A stretch of 64,000 nt of DNA from Sipunculus nudus (lineage: Eukaryota > Annelida > Sipuncula > Golfingiida > Sipunculidae), in NCBI GenBank assembly GCA_026874595.1, contig CM049307.1:38172862-38236861 (forward strand), in the 5' to 3' direction. The notes under the pieces were generated by a model, which ran no database searches, had not been told where the DNA came from, and saw only the letters and a list, made by a program, of their open reading frames with translations. This document shows, one piece after another, positions 48,955-60,624 of the stretch (within the stretch, counting starts at the first letter, position 1; every line of letters starts with the position of its first letter). Made by a program: the position numbers and the translations under genes.

Positions 48955-49480
48955 GGAAAGTCGACAAGCGACGTGTACCGTGGAATCACCTGAGGTTGGG
49001 AATTCTCCTGTTGTGGAATCCTACGGAATTTCTGGAATAAGAGATGCTAAGGTGTCCCAAACTGCAATTCCACCGAGTTTTGTCTTTTGATTCCTATAAA
49101 CTGATATTGAACAAGCTACAATACTGCCCTACAATTTTCAGTGGATACTGGTAATTAAGAAGAAAGAGATATGTGATTTTCACTCAAAAAGGACGCATGG
49201 ACGCAATACAAAAGAATTGTAGATGGCGCCACCAGTCTTATGCACAAGATAAAGCTATCCAAGAATAATCGACACGCAAAATTCAAGGCCAACACATCAA
49301 ACCACTCCTGGATATATAAGCCTGCGTGGAGGCCATGCAAAAGGTGACAGGGGGCGCTACTAGTCTTGTGTACATATAAAACTATCCAGGATCTATGGAC
49401 ACCAACTTTCAGGCCAATCTAACAACACGCCTGAGATAGGAGCATGGTCCTATGGACCAACGATAAGCAAAATCATGTGG
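48955..49480 (-). mobile_element. Helitron-like unit, reverse orientation, decayed
   Basis: It begins with 'aagtcgacaagcgacgtgta', the reverse complement of the 3' stem-loop terminus. It continues with 'gtagatggcgccaccagtct', 'cagggggcgctactagtctt', 'aagctatccaagaa' and 'aaccactcctggatat', reverse copies of core modules. Confidence 0.5.
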
Positions 49481-49972
49481 GGGCTTTAAATGATCCCTCT
49501 TGGTAATAAATCATCTATTTGACTTTTATAAAAAATAGGCCAAAAAAACCTGGATATCAACGCATACAGGTTGCTTGTTTTGTTTATATTAACGTGTTTA
49601 TAATATGTGGTGCCACAATAATCAAGTCAAATTCAACATGGGCATCTGGTGGAAAGTCAGATAAGCCAGAGCTTTCAAAATGGCGTTTTGCAACAAATGA
49701 CCTTCCTACCTTGGCATATATGCAACCTACCACCTGAGGTTATATGGTTTTCCAGTTGTCAACACTGCTGTGTTTACAAACACATTGTTGATAAACAAGT
49801 TCATACATCCTTCACGAAGGCCTTATGAGAATTTTCTACAATCAAAATTACCCTTAAATCATAAATATATACACAAAGGAAGCCAGAGATCACATAAATT
49901 CTTTTTCAAATGCTAGGTGAATGGGCACCTTTAAGAAATGATGGCCAATCTCAGTATAAGCATGTGAATATG

Positions 49973-49973
<1 letters not shown>

Positions 49974-50033
<60 letters not shown>
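49974..50033. repeat. AT microsatellite
   Basis: About 58 bases of (TA)n. Confidence 0.9.
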
Positions 50034-50037
<4 letters not shown>

Positions 50038-51698
50038 CATTATTGAAAGGTACAACGTATAAACAGCAATGAAGTTGAACAATTTTGATTTTATTTCAAA
50101 GATACAAGTTGTGCACTTATGGCAATATGCTACTGACATTAATATAATCATAAAACATGTATAATATAGGTTAATGTTATATTCTTGTTACATTGCAGCA
50201 TGACCAATAAAACAACTTCTGGTGGAAAGTAAATTAACTAATATTGAGATTAACAAAACCTCCTCTATTTATAGAAAATTTATATACATAATATCATCTG
50301 TGGAATATGATAACATGTATGATAATATTTTGAATATTTTTTTTATAAAAAGGTGGTTGACATGACCCGTGCAATTAAAGAGAAAATTCTTGTATACAAA
50401 TAACAAATAATTACCAAATGATTTTAAATGAAGATTTCAGAGCACAAAACATTTACATGGAGCACAAATAAATGAACTTGATTGATACAATTGTTCACGG
50501 CATGAAAAATTGTGTGTGCAAATTTTCTTCAAGCATTCACATGAAAATGGATTTATTAAATTGGCAATTTTATTGAGCAGCATATAAAATGTTCAGATCA
50601 CATGATCATATATGGTCTGGAGCTTGTCAGGAACATGATGACCACTGCACAAAATATTGGATCCCCACTCATTGAGATACCCCTTCTTGAGCTAGGAATT
50701 GATATTAGCAAATACTGAGCACAATTCTACACATAAAATGTACCAGTAACTTAATTAGGTATAAAATACAGCACCACCAGATATCAGATAAAAACATGTA
50801 AGGCTCAGAAGTGCACTGCATGAAAAAACACTAAAGTCTGATTCAAAAATGCAAATGGAGGCCAACTGTTATTCTCATCCAAGAACATGTACATGAATTA
50901 AAATATATATGTTAATGAAGCATCACTGGCAATTCCCCTATGTATTTACGAAATTCACATTCCATTTTATATGAAATTTTAACATTTTTTGAAAATTTAG
51001 TTTTAAAAGTTACACAATTTTAAGCAATCAGTAACAGCAAATCACTTTCTAATGGGCTAATATTAAACTACATGAAAATATCAACCAATAATGGTTGCTT
51101 AAAATTTTGTACCGTTTAAAAATTTTTAATTGTCTAAAATGTTAAAATTTTTATATGAAAATGAATGTGAATTTCATAAGTACATATACCATTAGAAAGA
51201 GCTTTGTAACATGTTTACAATGATTTACACTTTATGGGGTCTAATATTGTGTTTGATTTTTAATTTTGGGAATTTGCCAGGGATGCTGACTTAATTATAC
51301 ATATGATACCTGGTTTGCAATTATAATCTGGAGCTTCATATTAATAACAACACAAATTCAGTATCTTAATAAATGCAAATGGCATAGGAGAGAACCTTTA
51401 ACTGCAGTTAAACTATTGCTAGTACAATCTATGACTAATCTACAATTAAACTAATATCACACTAATTCTAATGGATAAAGAAATCTCATTTCTAATTATT
51501 ATTAATCATTAGTGGTATATAGCCAACAAAATGAAGACATGTCCACAAGAGAGGAGACTTTAAAAGCAGATTCTGGGTCCACAGTGAACACAACACAACA
51601 TCCCAGCACATTTTGAAAAAAAAAATTAAAATATGAATAATTTGGAGATTCACTGGAAGACTTGGATGGGATGTGGTGAAACCTATTATGCATTGATG
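50034..51698. other. Downstream flank / probable 3' UTR of LRPAP1
   Basis: AT-rich sequence after the LRPAP1 stop (minus strand). Minus-strand AATAAA matches occur near 50548 and 50091; none was close to the stop. No other gene was seen. Confidence 0.4.
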
Positions 51699-51767
51699 CT
51701 ATAACTCTGTGTGCTTCTGCAACTGTTTTGATATTCTCATTTTTATATCCATTTCATATTTTTTTAC
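51699..51767 (-). CDS. LRPAP1: LRPAP1 terminal exon with HTEL retrieval signal
   Basis: A 69-base exon after ctcatttttcag, encoding VKKYEMDIKMRISKQLQKHT-EL and TAG. It is too short to stand out as an open frame but fits in phase, and its HTEL end is the expected ER-retrieval signal. Confidence 0.85.
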   Translation of the reverse strand, partial: VKKYEMDIKMRISKQLQKHTEL

Positions 51768-54700
51768 CTGAAAAATGAGAAAATATTGACATATAATATC
51801 AACAAAAAACTTCATGTATTCTTTAGATAATATACAGGAATACAGCTTTGAGTTTCATGTTAGGATTGTTTTCATGCTTATGCTTTAAAAAAGACTTAAG
51901 TGGACTTTATGAGTCACAAAATGTCCATATTAACAGTACCGTTCTAATTCAATATGCTGCAAAATTTGGCATTTTTTTTAAATTTAAAAACATTTCTTGA
52001 TTTAAAGTCACTGCTTGCTTTCTTTTTGGTTATGATAAAATGATAAAAAAAAAAACAAGCAATACAATGTAATTCCCACTGACTAAAAAATTTAATGCCA
52101 AAATGATTGCAAATATAAAAATTACCAACTATTTTGTATCATCTACTATGCTCACCTTACGGCCATAGGTCTCAACGCGTTCTTCCATCTCCTTGTGGTG
52201 GTCTGGCATCTCGTCATCTGTGCGGCCTTTACTGCGGTACTGCTCTTCGGACATGACCAGGTTCTCTCTCAACACTTTGTGCTTTCCCACCTTATGTTCA
52301 AAATGTTTCAGCTCTTCCTGTAAAATAATGAAATTAAATACCTTAATACAATATAACAGCATATACTGAAATAGCTCAGCAGGTAATGAAATAGCTCAGC
52401 AGGTAATGAATACCTCACCAGGTAATGAAGGGCCTGACCAGGTAATGAATACCTCACCAGGTAATGAAAGGCCTGACCAGGTAGTGAAATACCTCATCAG
52501 GTGATAAAGGGCCTCAACAGGTAAAGAAATACCTTGCCAGAAAATGAAATACCTCACCAGGTACTGAAATACCTCACCAGGTACTGAAATACCTCACCAG
52601 GTACTGAAGTACCTCATCGTACTGAAATACCTCACCAAGTTGAAATATCTCACCAGGTAATGAAATACCTCACCAGGTACTGAAGGGCCTCACCTTATCA
52701 CAATATATCGCAGAAGGTAAGGAAATCCATCACCAGTTATGCCTGCACTTGTATAGGAAACAACTTTGAAAAATGTGAAATGTTGGGTGGTAAACCACAG
52801 CGAGGAAGTATCAATTTTGTACATATTTCATCACAGGGCCCTGAACCTTAGTATAGCCAACAGTGCCACCTGGTGATCAAGCATGTAACAAGAAACCATG
52901 GGTGTCACAAGTTCCTATATTTTATTTTTCTCTGGCCCTAAAAGTATAGGAATTGTTTAGTGATTTTACAAGAGAGTTCACTTTACAAACCCTGATGGTC
53001 CTTGTGTGGGGTAAGAGGCAGAGTTGGGTTCAAATGTAATCTGATGCATGCAAATTAATGCAAATTCAAATACCATACTGCTTTCCCATATGCAAATGCA
53101 AATGCATTATCAGTCATTGCGTTTATTGTATACTGTGTCTCTATCAGTTTATACTTTGCCAGTGGTATAATATTATACACAAATGTTGATTACACTTGAC
53201 ATCCATGTGTGATTCAAACAATTTACATGACACTCTGATGGTCTGAATGGAAGATCTGTTCAACATTGCTGAAAGTTTGTATACCAGTACATATTTGTGT
53301 TTTAATATTTCTTTCTCGTGTTAACTACTTTAGTCAGAATCAACATCCCCGCTACCCCTAAGATTGATCAAAATTTAATGTATACTATTCTTTAAAGCCA
53401 TTATCTATTCATAAAAGCTATATCTGCATAACTATATTCTTAAATGACAAACATTAACATTAACAGACTATTGTAATTAATGATTTTTATGTTTAATGTA
53501 CTTTGGCAGGTATAACTAACACAGCCAGGACTGAGAATTTTCCCTGTTACTGAGAGGTGTCCATACTTGAGTTTAGGAAAGTCTGAGTCTCAGTCTGCAC
53601 ATCCTGAAGTCCCTGAAATTAAGAGGTGTCTGTAATAGACATGTGTCTGTATTAAAGAGGTGTCTGTAATAGAGAGGTGTTTGTAGTAAAGAGGTGTCTG
53701 TGATAGAGGTGTTTTTAATAGAGAGATGTCTGAAAATAGAGAGGTGTCCATAAAAGAGGTGTCTGTAATAGACAAGTGTCTGCAGTAAAAACATGTCTGA
53801 AATAAAGAGATGTCAGTTATACAGTGCCTTTATTAGACATGAGTCTGTAATAGACTGGTTTATGTAATATACAGGTGCCTGTAATAAATAGGTGTCTGTA
53901 TTAAAAAGTGCCTTTGTGGGAGATGATTAATGTATTATGGTTGCTGACCTTGAGAAACGACAGCTCCTCCTCTGAGAAGTTAGCGCTCTGTGCGAGCCTC
54001 CACATGTCCATGACCTTGGGCTCTTTGAATTCCTTGCTGGCCTCCTCCATCAGCATCTGTCGCTCAAGGTAATCAAAGTCGTGTTTCAGGTCACGGTACT
54101 GCTCCTTCAACTTCAGCATCTTCTTCTGACGACCCAGTGGCTCCTCAAAATCAGACTTCAACGGATCTATGGAGTTGTCTGATATTTCTGCAAATAAATA
54201 ATACCTTGAGCTGAAAATAAGCAAAAGTCATGCTGTTTCTTGTGCAAAAAAAGCCGACTTTCTGTATTTAGCTTTCATGAAACTTAAGACATAATCAAAT
54301 ATGATGATGCGTAAAAATTTTGATAAACAATTTTTTGGGAATGGGCCAATAAAGCATTGATTAGTTTTGTTGTGGATCTAGAAAATGATCTGGACTCAGG
54401 AACGTCATCAAGAAATATTAAAAAATTTAGAGTAATTTTTGCACAAACACAAGTAAAGTGCATAAATCTGGGTATAAAAGAAAATAAACCTTGGAATATG
54501 GGCTAAATAAGTGAATGCAAACATGGTTTGGGGAGCATCTGACAATAGGGAACCCCCACTTGATGGAGGCCTGCATTCCTTAGAATGCAGTTTTGTAGTT
54601 AATTAGTATTCTTAATACAATTAATCCTTTTTAATAATGCTCATCTAAGTTATCATTTAAGCAGCACAGGAACAAAAATGGTGCTTATTTTATGAAGTTG

Positions 54701-57414
54701 GTACATTTCTTTCCACTCCTTTACCATTTGTTTCTTCATCACTGATCTCTCTCTTCAGCAGGTTATATTCGTTCATCTTAGCCTGCTGGTGCAGCAACTC
54801 CTTCTGGAACTCCTCCAGTTCATAATCTGTATCAAACAATAGAAGATAACATACAACAACATAATGAATACCATGGGTTTGTATGACACATAAATAACAA
54901 TTAATATACGGGAACTCCTATGATGAAAAGTCTGTGACAAGACCATCAGTGCTTCATCACGAGTTCACCTTCATCCAGATTCAGTGTCATATCAGTTATG
55001 GCTTACATTCTTAAAATGGACTGTCAATGAAAATTGTGCATGTTGTATTGCCTTGGTGCAAGGCTGAGAATTACACACCTTGGGACCCAGGCTGCACACT
55101 TAGCCTTGCATATGGTCTTAAGATTTTACATAGCAGTCCTTCTGGTATACCAGAAGGAATGAATAAAAGAGTCATTAAGGATAAGAAGCAGCTTAAACTA
55201 TGTTCACTATACCTATCTATCCTTTTTTTCTCAGTTGCCATACATGTGGAGTGTCCTGGTTATGTAATTTATGATATAATAGCATTTTACCATGAAGAGA
55301 AGAAGACTGTCACTGTCACATCCATATTGTGAAGGCATGAACTCTGGTCTTCTGTGACCTGACCTCTTCGGTGTATCAGAATAACTTTTGTTGTAAATAA
55401 ATCTATTCCAGAACATCTTAGTTCATGAATACTGCATAAGAGTTGATGAAACTATGGGGTTAAAACACGTCCTCTATAAGTTTATGGCTATACCTTTTAA
55501 GGTTTTAATAAATTTGCTAATGGAACTAATATTCACTATAATTTATTTGGAATATTAAACATAAGACAACTTTTCTCATATAAATAAGGTCAAGGATAGG
55601 GCCATGTGACAAAAGATAAACACGGGAGAATGGCAGGCCACAGAAAATCAACAGGAGTAGAAGTTGAAGCAACTCCTTTATCAATGTACTCCTTTATTTA
55701 TTTATTTTAACATTTATTTTTGCTCCAGGACAGTTTATTAACCATTATCGGTAAGAATTTGCTTAATTCCCTCTATTTTCTCCCTTTATTTTACAAAACT
55801 TCCATTTTACCCTTGCCACAGTTTTCCATAAAAGGACACCCATTCTCATTTCAGTTATGTACCCATGACATGTTGTACTGTATGTTCAATATAAAACAAT
55901 ATACAGGCAGCCTTTTACTTCAGTTGACCATCGGCATGCGGTCTATGTATGAAGTGAGGTTGTTTTCAGGGTTTTCATATTGAAAAGGCATGCAAGTTTT
56001 TTTTCTTTTTTTTTGGTGTCTTTGAATAATGCATACACGTATATGGTAGGAATTATGCCCATATCAAATTACTTTTAAATTAGATAGTCATAGTTGGTTT
56101 TTGAAGACAAAGTAGCATTTTATGTAGAATGCCATAGACTTGATGCCTTACCAAACATGACATCACGCATCTTACCTGTAAAGCCACTCTTCTGTGCTTT
56201 CTTCCATAACTTGGTCAGTTTCTTGTCAAGTTTGTCTGGGTTGAATTTTCTGGAGCCTATATCTTTCTTTAAAACTTCATTGAATTCCTTGTCATATTCT
56301 GCAATTTTATCTGTCAGTCCATATCTGTGCAAAATATCTGGAATAAATTAAAAACACTTTGTAATGATTTACAAGGTTAAAAGAGAGTGAACTGTTGCAG
56401 CAGGGCTTTAGCTTAAATTATATTGATCTATTGTAAAATGTTTTGTCGTCACAGTTGTTTAACATTTAAAAGAGCAATAAGAATCAATCAAGAGTATTAT
56501 GATACCCTGAAGAACATAAGGTCAGTGAATTCCCATCTAACTCAGTGGATATTACAACATGCTGGTCCTGCTTGGCCTGTGAAATTATTAATGTATTTCA
56601 AATCCTACAGAAAAGTGTATGTCTGATCTTATCATAGTGGCAGTCGAGCCCATACCCTCCAAGTACAAGTCTGAGTCAAGGCCACCCAAGTCCAAGTCCT
56701 AGTACTTGAGGCTGGAGTTCAGGTCCACCATATTTGGATTTGAGTCTTTTGGAACCCGAGTCCATTCTTTATTTAAGATGAGAAAATTGAGATTATCCTG
56801 TTATTATGTTAGTTAACACATGCTTTTCAACATTATATTTAATTAATATAGCTCCTGACACAGAGATTATCAGCTTATAGTAAGTTTTGTTTTGTAATAT
56901 TCTGTGAATAGTTCTCTTTTCAAAATCTTTCATGTCTCTGAATTCTCCAGTTCTGACCTCCGTGTCTGAGTAAAGTCAGGGTCAGAGACCCTTTAAGCTA
57001 CGATTCCTTTAAAGTGGTTGTGGTCGCGGTCTGACCACAATTGCGGATAGAGTCGAACATATGGTATTATGAAGAACTGATTTCTTCATGCTGTTGCTAT
57101 ACTAATCTGACCCGTCATCTAACAAATATTTTTTCGGATCATGTAGCAACTGATCTGACAAAAAATTTTGAACAGATGGGGTCGGATGAGGAATCCAACT
57201 GAATTGTATACGTCACATAGGGGTTTCTTGAGGATTATAACGTGGTTCAGTATATGCCCTGAGGTAAAACGTTTTTCGCCTGAATGCATCAATTTAAATT
57301 ATTTTGAATATGGGAACCATGTCTGTCATTCACTGGTGAGTGGTCTGCCCTGTACATGTATCTGTCTTGATTCATGTGTAGGTTTCCTATCCTTTACTAC
57401 CACTTTCACAATGC

Positions 57415-57486
<72 letters not shown>

Positions 57487-57806
57487 TACATAAATATTAT
57501 ATCACATATAAAAACATCATTTTTGTCCGCAACTGCAACCATATAAAAGGAATCGGCCTTGCCACAACCGCATACCTGGACCGCATACCGCAGCCGCAAA
57601 AAAGGAAAAGTAGCTTTAGTCCATGTATGATTACAGACTTGAGTCAAACATCACTGTATCTTACTGAACATGGTGCTTCTGACACCAGCTTCCAGGGACC
57701 CGTCTTTGTCTTTTCCATCAGCCTTTTTGTGCTTCAGGTCCAGCTCCCTCTTATCCTGTAATGCCAGCTCTCCATGAAGCTCCTCTAACTCCACCTTTGG
57801 CAGGGT
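51699..57806 (-). CDS. LRPAP1: LRP receptor-associated protein (RAP), exons 2 to 7 (5' exon missing)
   Basis: RAP is an ER chaperone that escorts LDL-receptor family members and blocks premature ligand binding. Exons 57806-57665, 56337-56176, 54826-54725, 54187-53949, 52317-52156 and 51767-51699 join in frame to 291 residues plus stop. They correspond to human RAP from the middle of domain 1 to the C-terminus. Conserved segments are ILHRYGLTDK, KLTKLWKKAQKSGFTG, FQKELLHQQAKMNEYN, EPKVMDMWRLAQSANFSEEE and EELKHFEHKVGKHK; the last is the domain-3 helix whose lysines bind LDL-receptor repeats. The C-terminus is HTEL, a KDEL-type retrieval signal (HNEL in human). The first exon, with signal peptide and the FRMEKLN-like segment, was not found between 57807 and 64000. 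Confidence 0.92.
52156..52317 (-). CDS. LRPAP1: LRPAP1 exon (domain 3)
   Basis: EELKHFEHKVGKHKVLRENL through a charged helix to RVETYGRK. The acceptor is tattttacag and the donor gtgagc, phase 0 at both ends. Confidence 0.93.
52370..52700. repeat. ~20-bp minisatellite in LRPAP1 intron, about 16 copies
   Basis: The unit is AATACCTCACCAGGTAATGA with variants (ggcctgaccaggtaatga, tacctcaccaggtactga). It lies in the intron just 5' of the domain-3 exon acceptor. On the minus strand each unit reads TTTCAG-TACCTG-GTGAGG. Confidence 0.9.
53610..53925. repeat. ~18-20-bp minisatellite in LRPAP1 intron
   Basis: About 15 diverged copies of 'agaggtgtctgtaatag' are in tandem, directly after (on the minus strand) the domain 2/3 exon. 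Minus-strand open frames across it are repetitive (Tyr-Arg-His-Leu) and not genes. Confidence 0.9.
53949..54187 (-). CDS. LRPAP1: LRPAP1 exon (domain 2/3)
   Basis: EISDNSIDPLKSDFEEPLGR through EPKVMDMWRLAQSANFSEEE to SFLK. The acceptor is tttatttgcag; the donor gtcagc is non-optimal but preserves frame (phase 0). Confidence 0.92.
54725..54826 (-). CDS. LRPAP1: LRPAP1 exon (domain 2)
   Basis: DYELEEFQKELLHQQAKMNE to NLLKREISDEETN, phase 1 at both ends. The donor gtaaag is slightly weak. Confidence 0.9.
56176..56337 (-). CDS. LRPAP1: LRPAP1 exon (domain 1/2 junction)
   Basis: ILHRYGLTDKIAEYDKEFNE to KKAQKSGFTG. The acceptor is tttattccag and the donor gtaaga, phase 1 at both ends. Confidence 0.92.
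56640..56765. repeat. Degenerate 'gagtccaagtcc' tandem
   Basis: A short imperfect repetition of 'gagtc' and 'aagtcc' motifs in an LRPAP1 intron. Confidence 0.4.
57418..57484. repeat. AT microsatellite
   Basis: A (TA)n run of about 65 bases in an LRPAP1 intron, 180 bases from an exon. It creates poly-Ile/Tyr open frames on both strands. Confidence 0.9.
57665..57806 (-). CDS. LRPAP1: LRPAP1 exon (domain 1, C-terminal half)
   Basis: LPKVELEELHGELALQDKRE followed by a Lys/Asp-rich stretch and STMF. The acceptor is ctcctttcag (phase 0) and the donor gtaaga (phase 1). It aligns with LPPVRLAELHADLKIQERDE of human RAP. Confidence 0.88.
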
Positions 57807-58702
57807 CTGAAAGGAGTTATTGACACCTATTTAATTTAAACAGAACTTGAAATTAAATTACCAATTCAAAAATATTAGTACATTAATGTCAAATTATCTC
57901 AACCTTGCTCAAATTTTCACAAATGAAAAGTGGAAGATAAATAAACTTAAAGCCAGGAATTGATTAATGTTAAAATACAAGCTAAATATTGTATTACATT
58001 GATAATGCATAAAACATAAACAACTGAGCATGCCACATATGATAAAAGGGTATTTATTTTAATTTCAAGTGCAAAGCTGTTCGTAATATTTTAACTTGTT
58101 TATTACATTATTTTAATATTTTCTTTTACTTGTGAAATACATGTACATATTATATCTTATTCAAATGAACCATACTATATGAAATATGTTTCAGGTAAAA
58201 GCTTTAGAAAGATTACATATTGTAAGATAACAAGCAAAAAACAGCCTTATCTGTAATACAGGTATATCTGTTCCTTGCTTTAACCACTAGTTTGAACATT
58301 TCAAATATGTGTGCTGATCAGAATGCCATTTACCCTAAATAAATATTAACATAGACAAAAGATTGGCTACAGTAAGATGCAAATGTTGAGAGGAGAACCA
58401 AAGGCAGAGGCTGGCACCAGTGGTTATTCCAGACAGGTTTCATAAGTAGATACTAAGTTAGGTGCATGGGTTAATTCTCATCAAGATAGCAAGCAACACC
58501 AGATGGACCCTGCATTTCAAGTTCTAACTATAATGTATTATAACTCCATGGTCTAACAATAATTTATTTTTGATGTTTGAGTAATAAGGGAAATCGCCAA
58601 TGCAGTCTCTCGTGTAAATGGAGGAGAAAAACCACTGGCTGGCACAGCCAGAAGCCCATTTATGCAGGCAAGTGTGATTAAGCCAGATGGTCATTAGCAC
58701 TG
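57807..58702. other. LRPAP1 intron or upstream region
   Basis: AT-rich. No LRPAP1 first exon was found here. Confidence 0.4.
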
Positions 58703-58711
58703 TCTTATTCG

Positions 58712-58999
58712 GGCTGTGTGTAAAACTCGGAAGCTGGAAGCCGGAAGTCAGAAGCCAAGGATTTTTTTCATAAAAAAGTGCTAAAACATGCACAAATTAC
58801 CTCTAGATCAACACCATTTTAATTTCTTTTGATAGAATAAAGTTTGTTCTATCATTCCATGAAGAATCATACTTATCCATTCCGTAATATGAAAGTTATA
58901 GACAATTTTGTGCTAGGAAGCCATCTCAGAAGCCACTCAGAAGTGCCGGGATGCGGTCCAAATGTGTAAAACTCGGAAGTCACGGAGACGCACTGGTCA
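58712..58999 (+). repeat. Left terminal inverted repeat of the 4.75-kb element
   Basis: This is the arm facing inward from 58712. Each arm carries 'gtgtaaaactcggaag' at both of its own ends in the same direction, so the arm has internal direct repeats. Confidence 0.7.
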
Positions 59000-60624
59000 A
59001 CATGTGGTCAGTTTAAGCCACATGGCAAATGCAATTTCATTGCCTGCATATATTTAAAGTGCTTATGATTGTGCTTGTAATGAGTATATAATACAATACA
59101 TTGTACATACTAAAATATGATAAAAGAAATCCGTATACGACTTTAAAAATACATTTATAAATTACGATATCATTAAATATTAAAACAGTTTTAATATATT
59201 TCTCTTACGTTGAGCAAATATCCAATATATTTAATATTATCATAAAATATTGGAAATTCAATCTATCTTAACAGGATATGCTGGAACTGCAACAAACACA
59301 TATGTACCAAATAAAATGTAAATTAAATGTGTTTTATAACGTGAGAATTCTATGATCTTTTTTTTTTTTTAAAATTAAGATATATCGTAGTAAGGGATAC
59401 AACAGAACAGGTAATATATTACATACTTATATATGTGTGATTATAAAATCTAATATGTTTTTATGTTTAAGCATAAAGTTTGTTTTAAACAAAAAAAAAT
59501 ATAAAATATTTTCAACTCTTTCTTTCATACTAATTCAACCATGATATTTATTTTCTATTTATAACACTCTTGATATTGTTACAACATTATTATAATAATT
59601 TAACTTCAAATAAATTGATATTTCAGAAAATTTGAAAATATTTATTTAATTCATTCCACTCTCAGATGTAATGTGCGTAATAAGGGCATCTAAAACAGAA
59701 TGTGTTCCTAGCTTCAATTAAGGAACTGCAAGGAGTGACGATTACAATGATCTCGATAAAGAAATTCCTATTTTGTGTTAGGAGGAGATCGTAGAATGTC
59801 AAGTCTTAGATAAATAATTTTATAAATAGGATCTTATTTACACATAAGACATTCAAGTAAAAGTCTGTATGTCTGGAGGTTCATAGTGTCTTAAAGAAGC
59901 TACGGATATAGGCATTTTTATCCAACCGGTTGCTTAGCTAAGATTCATACCTTGAATTTTCATGCATAAAAAATGTTGACGTCATGCAATAATGAAACGA
60001 ATCCTTTCCGATGATTTTTCGACAATTACCCATCAAATCAATTACTGTGGAAAATCTGGTTGGATATTTACCGCCAAGATAAAAATTTCAATGATAAATA
60101 TCAATTATTCCCATTCTTCTTTGATAAAATAGCAAGTAAACCTCTTTATAAAAAAATCCTTTTCATGCACATGAATCTTATCTATATACTCACAATCTGT
60201 ATTTGATCCTTATATATTTACCCTTTTCGTAATTTAATTTATCACAAAATAAATCAAGTTAACAGGAAGCTTATTCTTAGGCCTGCATGGTAATCACTGA
60301 TTTTCAAACATTTACTGAATAATTTTTGCCAAGCTAAATGTTTTGTTGGTGTTTTATTGATTTGTTGTTGAATTTTTTTCTGTTGACGTGTTTTACAATA
60401 TGTATTTAAAAAGTATTAATGTTTGTGCCGTCTGTTTTTTTTATAAATTTCAGAACATTAATTTTCCGAACATTGTACATAACAGCATAAAAATACCGAG
60501 GAAATATCAAATCGTTCTGCAAAAACAGAAACAATTTTATTTTATGAACGTTAAATGTTACAATCGGCATCATATCTATTTACACATGTACTGTGTATTT
60601 ATTTCTGTCAAGGTTTTGTTTATG

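Noticed and set aside
57168-57761. A 197-codon plus-strand open frame
   Set aside because: It crosses an AT microsatellite (Ile-Tyr repeats) and runs antisense over a true LRPAP1 exon.
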